Positions 43,570 to 53,148 of a DNA stretch of 64,000 bases are shown here, piece by piece (positions within the stretch are counted from its first letter, which is position 1; each line of letters opens with the position of its first letter). The translations under genes were made by a program, and so were the position numbers. Location: positions 1 through 64,000 of the forward strand of contig NZ_CAKKLX010000008.1 of the NCBI RefSeq assembly GCF_918698155.1. Direction: 5' to 3'. Source of the DNA: Roseomonas sp. CECT 9278 (GTDB taxonomy: Bacteria > Pseudomonadota > Alphaproteobacteria > Acetobacterales > Acetobacteraceae). The notes below the pieces were generated by a model. That model did not search any database. It saw only the letters and a list, made by a program, of their open reading frames with translations, and was not told the origin of the DNA.

Positions 43570-44888
43570 TGGGTGGCAATGTCCTTGATCCTGGCCAGGC
43601 GGCCTGGATCCTGTTCGGCGTGTTCTTCACGCTGCTGGCGCTGCGTGTGCCGGTGGCGGTGGCGCTCGGCCTCGCCTGCCTGCCGGTGCTGGCGCTGGAG
43701 CCGCGGCTGGGTCCGATGACCCTGATGCAGGAGACCTTCAACGCCTACAACTCCTTCATCCTGCTGGCGGTGCCCTTCTTCCTGCTGACCGCCAACCTGA
43801 TGAATGTGGGCGGCATCACGGACCGGCTGATGGCGCTGTCGCGCACCATGGTGGGGCATTTCCCGGGGGGCTTGGCCCAGATCAACGTGGTGCTGTCGTT
43901 CTTCTTCGCGGGCATCTCCGGCAGTTCGACCGCCGACGCCGCCTCGCAATCCAAGATCTTCATCGAGGCGCAGCGCAAGGAGGGCTACGACGACAGCTTC
44001 TCGGTCGCGATCACGGCGGTCTCGGCGGTGCTCGCGGTCATCATCCCGCCGTCGATCCTGATGATCGTCTGGGGCGGCGTGCTCACCACCTCGATCGGCG
44101 CGCTGTTCCTGGCGGGGATCGTGCCCGGTGCGCTGATCGCCGGCGTGCAGATGGCGACCGTGCATGCCTATGCGAAGCGCCGCGGCTACCCGACCTACCC
44201 GAAGGCGGCCTGGGGCGAGTTCGCACGCGCCATCTTCGTCGCCGGCCCGGCGCTGATGACGCCGCTGATCATCATCGGCGGCAAGATCTTCGGGTGGTTC
44301 ACCGCGACCGAGAGTGCGTGCATCGCCGTGCTCTATGCCGGCGCGCTGTCATTGTTCGTGTACCGCGAGATGGGGCTTCGCGAATTCTGGGCCGCGCTGG
44401 GGGAAACCGGGCGGCTGGCGGCGGTGACGCTGTTCTGCGTCGGCACCGCATCGGCCTTCGGCTGGCTGCTCGCCTACTACAAGATCCCGGAGGCGATCCT
44501 GACGGGCGTCTCGGCCTGGGGGATGGGCAAGATCGCCACGGGCTTCTTCGTCGCGGCGGTGTTCCTGGTGGTGGGCTGCTTCCTCGATGCCATCCCGTCC
44601 ATCATCATCGTGGGCGCCATCCTGCAGCCGCTGACCGCGGCGGTCGGGATCGACCCGGTGCATTTCGCGATGATCGGCATCATCAGCCTGGCCTTCGGCC
44701 TGGTCACGCCGCCCTATGGGCTGTGCCTGATGATCGCCTGCCATGTCGCCGGAATGCGCATGATGGACGCGTTGAAGGACACCTTCATCATGCTGATCCC
44801 GATGTTCCTGGTGCTGGTCCTGGTCATCATGTGGCCGGCGGTGACGCTGTTCCTGCCGCGGCTGGTCTCGCCCGAGTTCCTCAATTGA
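43569..44888 (+). CDS. dctM: TRAP transporter large permease subunit (second system)
   Basis: 439 aa from ATG 43569, overlapping the dctQ stop. Family motifs AVPFFLLTANLMNVGGITDRL, FFAGISGSSTADAASQSKIF, AVIIPPSILMIVWG and FTATESACIAVLYAG; about twelve membrane segments. It imports the solute bound by the DctP at 42000-42992 using a sodium gradient. Last gene of the operon; 107 bases separate it from the glycosyltransferase genes, and I see no convincing terminator. Confidence 0.93.
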   Translation: MGGNVLDPGQAAWILFGVFFTLLALRVPVAVALGLACLPVLALEPRLGPMTLMQETFNAYNSFILLAVPFFLLTANLMNVGGITDRLMALSRTMVGHFPGGLAQINVVLSFFFAGISGSSTADAASQSKIFIEAQRKEGYDDSFSVAITAVSAVLAVIIPPSILMIVWGGVLTTSIGALFLAGIVPGALIAGVQMATVHAYAKRRGYPTYPKAAWGEFARAIFVAGPALMTPLIIIGGKIFGWFTATESACIAVLYAGALSLFVYREMGLREFWAALGETGRLAAVTLFCVGTASAFGWLLAYYKIPEAILTGVSAWGMGKIATGFFVAAVFLVVGCFLDAIPSIIIVGAILQPLTAAVGIDPVHFAMIGIISLAFGLVTPPYGLCLMIACHVAGMRMMDALKDTFIMLIPMFLVLVLVIMWPAVTLFLPRLVSPEFLN

Positions 44889-44995
44889 CGGTGCGTCAGG
44901 TTGCTTGACCTAGCGCCGGGGGCACCGCAGGTTGCCGGCGGATGCCGGGCCAGGGAGCGCGGCGCCGCCTCGCCTGGAACGGACCCACGCCGCCC

Positions 44996-46345
44996 ATGAC
45001 TTCCGACCGTCCGCCGCGGATCTTCATCGACGGCTACAACCTTGCCCTCGAACAGGGAACGGGTGTCGCGACCTATGCGCGCAACCTGTCCTTCTGCCTG
45101 CGCGACATGGGGGCGGAGGTGGGCGTCCTGTACGGCACGCGGGCATCGACCGTCAGCATGAACTCGCTGATCCGCGAGATCGCCTTCTTCGACCCACGGG
45201 TCGGGCAGCCCTCCAAGCTCGTGCAGGCGGTGAACGGGCTGCGCCGCGCGCTGAGCAGCCCCTTCGGCGAGATCGCGACCCAGGTGCCGATCACCGGGCG
45301 CGTGGTGCGCGACACCTTCAAGTCGCGCCTGCCGCATTTCGACCATGTCTGGAACGTGCAGAACCTGTTCGACGCGCAGCGCCTGCATTTCAAGCTCTAT
45401 CGCAACCGCATGAACGTGTATTTCCGGCAGGCGCCGCAGATCATGCACTGGACCTATCCGCTCGCGATCAAGGTGCGCGGGGCGAAGAACGCCTATACCA
45501 TGCACGACCTGGTGCCGCTGCGGCTGCCCTACACCACGCTCGACAACAAGCGCGTCTACTATCGCCTCGCGCAGCAGCTCGCGCGCCGCAGCGACCACAT
45601 CATCACGGTCAGCGAGGCATCGAAGCGCGACATCGTCAGCCTGCTCGGCGTGCCGGAGGAGAAGGTCTCCAACACCTACCAGGCGGTCGACATCCCGGCG
45701 CGCTACGCGCAGAAGCCGCTGAGCGACGTGAAGGCCGAGATCGAGGGCACCTTCGGCCTGACCTTCCAGAAATACTTCCTGTTCTTCGGCGCCATCGAAC
45801 CGAAGAAGAATGTGGGCCGCATGATCGAGGCCTACCTCGCCTCCGGCGTGCAGGACCCGCTGGTCATCCTGGGCAAGAAGGCCTGGAAGTCGCGCGAGGA
45901 GCTGCGGCTGCTGTTCGGCAACGACCATGTCCGCTACCTGTTCACGCAGGATGGCGTGACGCAGCAGCGCCGGCGCGTGCAGCACATCGACTACGCGCCT
46001 TTCCCGCTGCTGGTCAGCCTGATCCGTGGTGCGAAGGCGGTGCTGTTCCCGTCATTGTACGAAGGCTTCGGCCTGCCGGCGCTGGAGGCGATGCTGCTGG
46101 GCACGCCGGTGCTGACCTCCAACACCTCCTCGATGCCCGAGGTGGTGGGCGATGCCGCGATGAAGGTCGACCCCTACGACGTGCGCGCGCTGGTCGAGGG
46201 CATCCGCGCCCTCGATACCGATGCCGACCTGCGCGGCCGGCTGGCGCAGGCCGGCCCCGGCCAGGCCTCGCTGTTCTCGCCCGAGCGCTACCGCGTGCGG
46301 CTGCGCGATGCCTATGCCAAGATGGGCGTGAACATCGGCGCTTGA
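44996..46345 (+). CDS. family 4-type glycosyltransferase
   Basis: 449 aa if started at ATG 44996; ATG 44942 is also possible and neither has a strong ribosome binding site. GT-B fold: N-terminal GYNLALEQGTGVATYARNLS, the inter-domain YTMHDLVPLRLPY, DHIITVSEASKRDIV, and the C-terminal FFGAIEPKKNVGRMIEAY with the E-x7-E motif region PSLYEGFGLPALEAMLLGTPV. It transfers a sugar from an activated donor, with retention of configuration expected for this family. The acceptor is unknown. It is followed 34 bases later by a second glycosyltransferase, suggesting a small polysaccharide or glycoconjugate unit. Confidence 0.88.
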   Translation: MTSDRPPRIFIDGYNLALEQGTGVATYARNLSFCLRDMGAEVGVLYGTRASTVSMNSLIREIAFFDPRVGQPSKLVQAVNGLRRALSSPFGEIATQVPITGRVVRDTFKSRLPHFDHVWNVQNLFDAQRLHFKLYRNRMNVYFRQAPQIMHWTYPLAIKVRGAKNAYTMHDLVPLRLPYTTLDNKRVYYRLAQQLARRSDHIITVSEASKRDIVSLLGVPEEKVSNTYQAVDIPARYAQKPLSDVKAEIEGTFGLTFQKYFLFFGAIEPKKNVGRMIEAYLASGVQDPLVILGKKAWKSREELRLLFGNDHVRYLFTQDGVTQQRRRVQHIDYAPFPLLVSLIRGAKAVLFPSLYEGFGLPALEAMLLGTPVLTSNTSSMPEVVGDAAMKVDPYDVRALVEGIRALDTDADLRGRLAQAGPGQASLFSPERYRVRLRDAYAKMGVNIGA

Positions 46346-46379
46346 ATCCCGGCCGCGGCCGGGCACAACGAGGACAGGC

Positions 46380-48572
46380 ATGGACGGCGAACGGCAGGAC
46401 GGCACCGGCCAGGAACGGCTGCGGCAGGCGGATGCGCTGCGCGACCAGGGGCTCTGGGATGCCGCGGCCACCGCGTATCGGGCGCATTTGGCCGCCCATC
46501 CCGAGGATTGGCGGGTGCAGATCCAGCTCGGCCACTGCCTCAAGGAATCGGGCGACCCTTCGGCGGCGCTGGTGGCGTATCGCGCGGCCGAGGCGCTGGC
46601 CCGCAACAATGCCGATGTCCATCTCCAGCTCGGCCATGCGCTGAAGCTTGCCGGCAATGCCGAGCAGGCCTGGCGGTCCTATGCCCGCGCGCTCGAACTG
46701 GACCCGGCGAACGAGGAAGCCTCGCGCGAGGCCGCCGCGCTGTCGCGGCTGGCGTCGCCGCTGGTGCGCTCGGCGCCCTCGCCGGGCCAGGCGGTCCAGG
46801 TGGTCTTCGACACCTCGGACCTGGTCGCCTATTTCCGGTCGGACCGCACGCCCACCGGCATCCAGCGCGTGCAGCTCAGCGTCACCGCGCGCGCGCTGCT
46901 CGACCCGATCGAGGGCGTGGCGGCGGTGGCCGTGGCCTTCGACCCGGCCTCGGGCGGCTGGCGCGAGATCAGCCGCGACCTGTTCCTGCGGCTGTGGCGG
47001 CTGTCGCGCATCGGGGGCGATCCGCTGGCGCCGGACTGGGTGGAGGCGATCGCGGCGCTGGAGGCGGCCTTGCTGGGCGGCGACGACTTCGTCTTCGCCC
47101 CGGGCGCGAGCCTGGTGAACCTCGGCACCTCCTGGTGGATCCCGGACTATTTCCTGCGCGTGCGCGAGGCCGCGCGTCTGTATGGCGTGCGCTACGTGCC
47201 GCTGATCTACGACTGCATCCCGCTGGTCGCGCCCGAGCACTGCCAGCCGCGCCTGGTCGAGCAGTTCGCCGAGTGGTTCTCGGCGATGGCGGCGCTGGCG
47301 GATTCCGCCCTCGCGATCTCGGAATGGTCGGCCGCCGATGCGCGGCGCATCGCGCGCGAGGTGGTGCCCGAGCGCGAGCTCGATGTCACCGTGGTGCGCC
47401 TTGATGCGGACCTGCGGCGCGACCTCGGCCCCGCCATCGGCGAGGCCTGGCCCGAGCGTGCCGACCTGCCCGGCCCGCACGAGCCCTTCGTGCTGTGCGT
47501 CGGCACCATCGAAAGCCGCAAGAACCACCTGATGCTGTTCCACGCCTGGCTGACGCTGCTGCGCAAGCACGGCCCGGCGCGCGTGCCGCGGCTGGTCTGC
47601 GTGGGCAAGGCCGGCTGGCTGGCCGACGCCGCGATGACGCTGTGGCGCAATTCGCCGGCGCTGCAGGCCAAGGTGTCGGTCGCGCATGGCGTGCCGGACG
47701 TCGCGCTGGCGGCGCTCTATGGCCGCGCGATGTTCACCGTCACCAACAGCTTCTACGAAGGCTGGGGGCTGCCGGTGACCGAGAGCCTGTCCTTCGGGCG
47801 GGTCCCGCTGGTGGCGCGCAACACCTCCCTGACCGAGGCCGGCGGCGAGGCGGCGGTCTATTTCGAGCCGATGAACGAGCCCGACCTGGTCGCGCGGCTC
47901 GAATCCCTGATCTTCGACGACGCCGAACGCGCGCGGCGCGAGGCGATCGTCGCGGCCTCCACGCGCCTGCGCAGCTGGGGCGAGATCGCCGACCAGGTTA
48001 TGCGCGAGGTCGTGGCCCGCGCCGAACGGCCGGACCGCGCGCCGCGTCTGCCGGTGGTGCCGGGCGAGACCTATCCGCTCGGCCTGGCGGGCGGCGGCAA
48101 GGCGGAACGCGCGAAGGCGGTGGCCGACCTGGTGCGCGACGGGCTGAACTGGCATGCGCGCGAACCCTGGGGGGCCTGGACCGGCCGCGGGATCGCGCGG
48201 CTGCGGCTGACCTTGCCGCAGGATGCGCCGGCGGGGCCGCTGCGCGTCTATGTCGGGCTGCAGGCGCCGGGCGCGCCGGTCACGGTGGGCCTGCGCGCCT
48301 TCGGCGTCGAGGGTGGCCCGCCTGCCTTCGCCACCGTGGCGGCGCCCGCGCTGGGTGCCTTCACCTGCGTGCTGGACGTGGTGCGGCCGGGGCACGAGGT
48401 GGTGGTCGAGATCGATGGCGGCCCCGGCGTGCTGCTGGGCACGCGCAAGCTGCCCGATGGGCGGCTGGCCGGGATCGGCGTGACATCGGTGATGATCTGC
48501 ACGAACGACGACATCGCCGCGCGCGTCGGCTTCCTGGAGCGGCACAATTTCCGCGTATTGCGGCTGGAATAG
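46380..48572 (+). CDS. TPR-glycosyltransferase with C-terminal carbohydrate-binding-like domain
   Basis: 730 aa from ATG 46380. Residues ~10-125 form about three TPR repeats (ALRDQGLWDAAATAYRAHLA; GHALKLAGNAEQAWRSYARA). A GT-B glycosyltransferase follows (about 140-555), with TPTGIQRVQLSV, the linker YDCIPLVAPEH, GTIESRKNHLMLFHAW and the E-x7-E region SFYEGWGLPVTESLSFGRVPL. The last ~165 residues look like a beta-sandwich domain with NWHAREPWGAWTGRG, a W-rich pattern seen in domains attached to bacterial glycosyltransferases. TPRs may dock it to a membrane complex or act on a protein acceptor. The architecture is unusual and the acceptor unknown. Confidence 0.85.
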   Translation: MDGERQDGTGQERLRQADALRDQGLWDAAATAYRAHLAAHPEDWRVQIQLGHCLKESGDPSAALVAYRAAEALARNNADVHLQLGHALKLAGNAEQAWRSYARALELDPANEEASREAAALSRLASPLVRSAPSPGQAVQVVFDTSDLVAYFRSDRTPTGIQRVQLSVTARALLDPIEGVAAVAVAFDPASGGWREISRDLFLRLWRLSRIGGDPLAPDWVEAIAALEAALLGGDDFVFAPGASLVNLGTSWWIPDYFLRVREAARLYGVRYVPLIYDCIPLVAPEHCQPRLVEQFAEWFSAMAALADSALAISEWSAADARRIAREVVPERELDVTVVRLDADLRRDLGPAIGEAWPERADLPGPHEPFVLCVGTIESRKNHLMLFHAWLTLLRKHGPARVPRLVCVGKAGWLADAAMTLWRNSPALQAKVSVAHGVPDVALAALYGRAMFTVTNSFYEGWGLPVTESLSFGRVPLVARNTSLTEAGGEAAVYFEPMNEPDLVARLESLIFDDAERARREAIVAASTRLRSWGEIADQVMREVVARAERPDRAPRLPVVPGETYPLGLAGGGKAERAKAVADLVRDGLNWHAREPWGAWTGRGIARLRLTLPQDAPAGPLRVYVGLQAPGAPVTVGLRAFGVEGGPPAFATVAAPALGAFTCVLDVVRPGHEVVVEIDGGPGVLLGTRKLPDGRLAGIGVTSVMICTNDDIAARVGFLERHNFRVLRLE

Positions 48573-48659
48573 CCACTGCTTGCGCCGGTGCGGCGCAGGC
48601 GCCAGAAAAGGCCGGCCGCACGGCCCGCGGCGGGCGGCGAAACAGGGAGTTCGGGACAG

Positions 48660-49871
48660 ATGACCATGAACGGAATTGCGCGGCGCAGCCTGATGCTCGG
48701 CAGTGCGGGCGTGCTGGCCACGCCGCTGGTCGCCGGGGCGCAGGCGCCGGCCGTGAAGCTTGGCATCCTGCAGCCGGTCACCGGCGCACTGTCGCAGGAT
48801 GGCGAGTATGGGCGGCTGGGCGCCGAGCTCGCGATCGCGGAGATCAACGCCGGCGGCGGCATCCGCGCCCTGGGCGGCGCGCGGATCGAGACCGTGTTCG
48901 GCGATGCGCGGTCCAACCCCGAAGGCGGCGTCGCGGAAGTCGAGAAGATGCAGGCCGAGGGTGTGACTGCCATCGTCGGCGGCTTCGCCAGCCCGATCTG
49001 CCTCGCGGCGTCGCAGGCGGCGTCGCGCTACAACCTGCCCTATGTGGTCGATGTCGGCGTGTCGGACCAGATCGTGAGCCGCGGGCTGACCAACACCTTC
49101 CGCTTCGGCCCGGGCTTCGGCGTGGTGACGCAGACCGCGCTGGACAACCTGGTGGCGCTGAACGATGCGGCGGGCAAGCCGTCGCGCACCGTGGTGATCG
49201 TGCATGAGGACGGGCTGTTCGGATCGGGCATGGCGCGGCTGTTGAACGCTGAGCTGCCGAAGCGCGGCTTCGAGGTGCTGGAGACCATCGCCCACCCGAC
49301 GCCCGCGCGCGACATGAACAACGTGGCGCTCCGCATCCGGTCGCTGCGGCCGGACCTGGTGATTCCATCGTCCTATTACGCGGAGTTCGTGCTGCTCAGC
49401 CGTACCATGCAGCAGCAGCGCATCCGCCCGAAGGGCATCTACTGCGTGCTGAATGGGGCGGCCTCCAACTACCGCTTCGTGCGCGAATTCCCCGACGCGG
49501 CGAACCTGGTGATGGACTGCAACCACTGGCCCGACCCGCGCAAGCCGCGCACCGCGGAACTGCGCCGCGCTGTCGAGGCGCAGAACCGCTTCTGGCTCTA
49601 CAACGTTCCGCTGAACTATTCCGCGGTGATGCTGGTGGCCGATGCGCTGGAGCGCGCCGGGCGCAACGACCGCGCCACGCTGACCACGGCGCTGGCGGCG
49701 ACCGACGGCGCCTTCACGAAGCACATCATGCCCTATGGCCCGACGCGCTTCGTCAATGGCCAGAACCAGGCCGGCGCGCCGGTCAACACGCAGGTGCAGG
49801 GCGGCGACATCAAGGTGATCTTCCCGCGCGACTTCGCCGACGCGCAGCCCGTCTATCCCGTCACCGGCTGA
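48660..49871 (+). CDS. livK: branched-chain amino acid-type ABC transporter substrate-binding protein
   Basis: 403 aa from ATG 48660 (48666 possible). The signal peptide is Tat-like or Sec (ARRSLMLGSAGVLATPLVAGAQ). Type I periplasmic binding fold: KLGILQPVTGALSQDGEYG, AIAEINAGGGIRALGG, GVTAIVGGFASPICLAASQAA and TVVIVHEDGLFGSG. First gene of a complete livKHMGF set. The ligand of this family ranges from branched-chain amino acids to amides, urea and aromatic acids, so the real substrate is open. Confidence 0.9.
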   Translation: MTMNGIARRSLMLGSAGVLATPLVAGAQAPAVKLGILQPVTGALSQDGEYGRLGAELAIAEINAGGGIRALGGARIETVFGDARSNPEGGVAEVEKMQAEGVTAIVGGFASPICLAASQAASRYNLPYVVDVGVSDQIVSRGLTNTFRFGPGFGVVTQTALDNLVALNDAAGKPSRTVVIVHEDGLFGSGMARLLNAELPKRGFEVLETIAHPTPARDMNNVALRIRSLRPDLVIPSSYYAEFVLLSRTMQQQRIRPKGIYCVLNGAASNYRFVREFPDAANLVMDCNHWPDPRKPRTAELRRAVEAQNRFWLYNVPLNYSAVMLVADALERAGRNDRATLTTALAATDGAFTKHIMPYGPTRFVNGQNQAGAPVNTQVQGGDIKVIFPRDFADAQPVYPVTG

Positions 49872-49873
49872 GC

Positions 49874-50749
49874 GTGGGCTTCCCGCCGGAGATCATCCTG
49901 GAGGCCGTGCTGAACGGCCTCCTGACCGGGGCGGTGTATGGGCTGGTGGCGCTGGGCCTCACGCTCGTCTACGGCGTGCTGCACATCATCAACTTCGCGC
50001 ATGGGGCGCTGCTGACGGCGGCGATGTATGCGGCCTATGTGGCGCGCGCATCCTTCGGCGTGGACCCGTATGTCGCCGCATTGCCGCTGGCGGCGCTGTT
50101 CTTCGGCGTGGGATACTTGGTGCAGCGCCTGGTGATCGGCCCTGCCAGCCGGGGCAAGGATGAGAACATCCTGCTGGTCACGCTCGGCCTGTCGATCATC
50201 ATCGAGAACCTGATGCTGGCGGTGTTCCGGTCCGACACGCGCAGCATCGACGTACCCTATGCGATGGAGGTGATCGAGTTCGGCCCCGCGCTGCTGTCCT
50301 ACCCGCGCGTGATCGGCTTCGGCGCGACGATCCTGGTGGGCATCGCGCTGTTCGTACTGATGCGCTTCACCGCGACCGGCAAGGCGATCCGGGCGGTGGC
50401 GAAGGAGCGCACAGGGGCGGCGCTGGTGGGCATCGATGTCGCGCATATCTACGCGGTGACCTTCGGGATCGGGACGGCGTGCCTGGCGATCTCGGCCGCG
50501 TTGCTACTGCCCTCCTTCTATGTCTCGCCGCGCGTGGGCAATGCCTTCGTGCTGGTGGCCTTCACCATCGTGGTGCTGGGCGGCATGGGGTCGGTGGTGG
50601 GGGCGCTGGTCGGCGGGCTGGTGATCGGCGTGGTGGAGAGCCTGTCGGGCCTGTATCTCGGCGAAAGCCTCGGCCAGATCGGCATCTTCCTGATCTTCAT
50701 CCTGGTGCTGCTGGTGCGCCCCACGGGCCTGTTCGGGGCGCGGGCATGA
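49874..50749 (+). CDS. livH: branched-chain amino acid-type ABC permease LivH
   Basis: 291 aa from GTG 49874, two bases after livK. Hydrophobic membrane segments with GLLTGAVYGLVALGLTLVYG, INFAHGALLTAAMY, a coupling region AVAKERTGAALVGID and GGMGSVVGALVGGLVIGVVES. Together with LivM it forms the translocation channel. The stop overlaps livM as ATGA. Confidence 0.93.
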   Translation: MGFPPEIILEAVLNGLLTGAVYGLVALGLTLVYGVLHIINFAHGALLTAAMYAAYVARASFGVDPYVAALPLAALFFGVGYLVQRLVIGPASRGKDENILLVTLGLSIIIENLMLAVFRSDTRSIDVPYAMEVIEFGPALLSYPRVIGFGATILVGIALFVLMRFTATGKAIRAVAKERTGAALVGIDVAHIYAVTFGIGTACLAISAALLLPSFYVSPRVGNAFVLVAFTIVVLGGMGSVVGALVGGLVIGVVESLSGLYLGESLGQIGIFLIFILVLLVRPTGLFGARA

Positions 50750-51690
50750 CCGGGCGGGACCTGCTGCCGATCGCGGCCTTCGCGCTGATCGCGGCCTGCG
50801 TGCCGCTGTTCGTGACCAGCAACGTGGTGCTGAACTTCCTGGTCTTCACGCTGATCATCGCGCTGGCCGCGCAGGGGTGGAACCTGCTGGGCGGCTATGG
50901 CGGGCAGTATTCCTTCGGGCATGCGGCGTTCTTCGGGACGGGGGCGTATCTCACGGCGATCCTGCAGGTGCGTTTCGGGATGAACGCCTATCCGGCGTTT
51001 GCGGCGGGCATCGCGCTGGCGGCGCTGGTCGGGCTCGCCATCGGCTTCATGGCGTTCCGATCCGGGCTGCGCGGGTCCTATTTCGCGCTGGTCACGCTGG
51101 CCTTCGCCGAGGTGTTCCGCGTGCTGGCGAATGCGTCCGAAGTCACGGGCGGCGCGGCCGGCATCCTGATCCGCCTGCGCGCCGACCCGTTGAATTTCCA
51201 GTTCGCCGAGCGTGGCACCTTCCTGTGGGTCGCGGCGGCGCTGGTGACCCTGGCGCTGGTCGCGACGCTGGCGCTGGAACGCTCGCGCCTCGGCGCGCAG
51301 CTGGTCGCGGTGCGGGAGAACGAAGCCGCGGCGCAGGCGCTGGGCGTCGACGTGCTGGCGGTCAAGCTGCGCGCCATCGTGCTGTCGGCGGGCATGACGG
51401 GCGCGGCGGGCGGGCTGTATGCGCAGTACTTCCTCTACCTCGATGCGCAGATCGCCTATGGGACCTGGATCTCGGTCGAGGCGCTGCTGGCGCCGATCGT
51501 CGGCGGTGCCGGTACGGTGTTCGGCCCGGTGCTGGGTGCGGTGATCCTGCATGGGTTGGCGGAAGCGACCAAGACCATCGCCGGGCGCATCCCGGGCATC
51601 GACCTGGTGGTCTTCGGCATCGTGCTGATCCTGGTCGTGCGGTTTCCGCCGCGCGACATCCCCGGCCTGCTGAAGCGGTGGCGGCGATGA
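50746..51690 (+). CDS. livM: branched-chain amino acid-type ABC permease LivM
   Basis: 314 aa from ATG 50746. Motifs WNLLGGYGGQYSFGHAAFFGTGAY, GLRGSYFALVTLAFAEVFR, the EAA-like ENEAAAQALGVDV loop and PIVGGAGTVFGPVLGAVIL. Second membrane subunit; overlaps livG as ATGA. Confidence 0.93.
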   Translation: MTGRDLLPIAAFALIAACVPLFVTSNVVLNFLVFTLIIALAAQGWNLLGGYGGQYSFGHAAFFGTGAYLTAILQVRFGMNAYPAFAAGIALAALVGLAIGFMAFRSGLRGSYFALVTLAFAEVFRVLANASEVTGGAAGILIRLRADPLNFQFAERGTFLWVAAALVTLALVATLALERSRLGAQLVAVRENEAAAQALGVDVLAVKLRAIVLSAGMTGAAGGLYAQYFLYLDAQIAYGTWISVEALLAPIVGGAGTVFGPVLGAVILHGLAEATKTIAGRIPGIDLVVFGIVLILVVRFPPRDIPGLLKRWRR

Positions 51691-52454
51691 CCGGCACCGG
51701 CGCCGACCCCGCCTTCCTGGCCGTGCGCGGCATCACCAAGCGCTTCGGTGGCTTGATCGCGGTGAATGACGCAACGCTGGACGTGGCTGAGGGCTCCATC
51801 ACCGGCCTGATCGGCCCGAATGGCGCGGGCAAGACCACGCTGTTCGCTGTGGTGGCGGGGTTCGAGACGCCGACCTCAGGCCTGGTGATGTTGGAAGGCG
51901 AGGACATCACCGGCCGCCGACCGCATCACCTCGCGCGCATGGGCCTCGCGCGTACCTTCCAGATCGTGCAGCCCTTCGCCGGGCTGTCGGTGCGGGAGAA
52001 CATCGCAGTCGGCGCCTTCCTGCGTGAGAGCCGGCGCGCGGCTGCGCTGGCGGTGGCCGAGGAGGTCGCCGCGCGCGTCGGCCTGACCGACCAGCTCGAC
52101 AAGCCCGCCGCCGCGCTGACGGTCGCCGGGCGCAAGCGGCTGGAGGTGGCGCGCGCGCTCGCCACCCGCCCGAAACTGCTGCTGCTGGATGAAGTGCTGG
52201 CCGGGCTGAACCCGTCGGAGGTGCGCGACATCGTCCCCGTGGTCCGCGCCATCCGCGATTCCGGCGTGACCGTGCTGATGATCGAACACGTCATGCAGGC
52301 GGTGATGAACCTGTGCGAGCGCGTCCATGTGCTGGCGCAGGGCCGCATCATCTGCTCCGGCACGCCGGCCGAGGTAGTGGCGGCGCCGCAGGTGATCGAG
52401 GCCTATCTCGGCCATGGCGCGGCCGCGCGGCTGCAGGGCGGCGCCCATGCTTGA
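51687..52454 (+). CDS. livG: branched-chain amino acid-type ABC ATPase LivG
   Basis: 255 aa from ATG 51687. Walker A GPNGAGKTT, the LivG-specific RMGLARTFQIVQPFAGLSV (Q-loop), signature region AALTVAGRKRLEVARALATRP and Walker B LLLLDEVLAGLNP, then IEHVMQAVM with the switch His. The signature reads TVAGR rather than LSxGQ, a substitution seen in LivG proteins. Overlaps livF by 8 bases. Confidence 0.93.
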   Translation: MTGTGADPAFLAVRGITKRFGGLIAVNDATLDVAEGSITGLIGPNGAGKTTLFAVVAGFETPTSGLVMLEGEDITGRRPHHLARMGLARTFQIVQPFAGLSVRENIAVGAFLRESRRAAALAVAEEVAARVGLTDQLDKPAAALTVAGRKRLEVARALATRPKLLLLDEVLAGLNPSEVRDIVPVVRAIRDSGVTVLMIEHVMQAVMNLCERVHVLAQGRIICSGTPAEVVAAPQVIEAYLGHGAAARLQGGAHA

Positions 52455-53148
52455 GATCCGCGGCCTCGAAGCCGGCTACGGCTTGGTGACCGTGCTGCGC
52501 GGCGTGGACCTGTCCGTGCCGGCCGGGCGCATCGTCGCGGTGCTCGGCGCGAATGGCGCCGGCAAGACCACGCTGAACATGACGATCAGCGGCTTGGTGA
52601 AGGCGCGCGCCGGGTCCATCACCTTCGACGGGCAGCGCATCGACGGGCTCTCGCCGCCCGCCATCGCCGCGGCCGGGCTGGTGCACGTGCCGGAAGGACG
52701 AAAGATTTTCCCGAACCTGTCCGTGCGCGAGAACCTCGACCTCGGCGCCTATCGCCGCGCCAGCGCCAACCGTGCGCGCAACATGGACCGGGTGTTCGAC
52801 ACCTTCCCGCGCCTGCGCGAACGCGCGCGCCAATTCGCCGGCACGCTGTCGGGCGGGGAGCAGCAGATGCTCGCGATCGGCCGCGGCATGATGGCGGAAC
52901 CGCGCCTGCTGATCCTCGATGAACCCTCGCTCGGCCTCTCGCCGCTGCTGGTCGAGGAGATGTTCGCCCTGATCCGCCGCCTGCACGCCGATGGCCTGGC
53001 GATCATGCTGGTCGAGCAGAACGTGGCGCAGAGCCTCGATGTCGCGGATGACGCGCATGTGCTCGAGAACGGCGCCTTCGCCATCAGCGGCACTGCGGCT
53101 GAGGTGCGCGCCGACCCGCATCTGCAACGCACCTATCTGGGCCTGTGA
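52447..53148 (+). CDS. livF: branched-chain amino acid-type ABC ATPase LivF
   Basis: 233 aa from ATG 52447. Walker A GANGAGKTT, LVHVPEGRKIFPNLSVRENL (LivF Q-loop region), signature TLSGGEQQMLAIGRGMM, Walker B LLILDEPSLGLSP. Completes the transporter. Its TGA shares its last base with the ATG of the following hydrolase gene, which is therefore probably co-translated. Confidence 0.93.
   Translation: MLEIRGLEAGYGLVTVLRGVDLSVPAGRIVAVLGANGAGKTTLNMTISGLVKARAGSITFDGQRIDGLSPPAIAAAGLVHVPEGRKIFPNLSVRENLDLGAYRRASANRARNMDRVFDTFPRLRERARQFAGTLSGGEQQMLAIGRGMMAEPRLLILDEPSLGLSPLLVEEMFALIRRLHADGLAIMLVEQNVAQSLDVADDAHVLENGAFAISGTAAEVRADPHLQRTYLGL

Noticed and set aside
44885..44915. TTGACG with a poor -10 element upstream of the glycosyltransferase genes
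   Set aside because: The -35-like hexamer overlaps the dctM stop and there is no acceptable -10 at 16-18 bases; too weak to call a promoter.
46014..49724. A minus-strand frame of about 1240 codons opposite the glycosyltransferases and livK
   Set aside because: The plus strand has clear glycosyltransferase and binding-protein motifs; the minus frame has none and is an antisense shadow.
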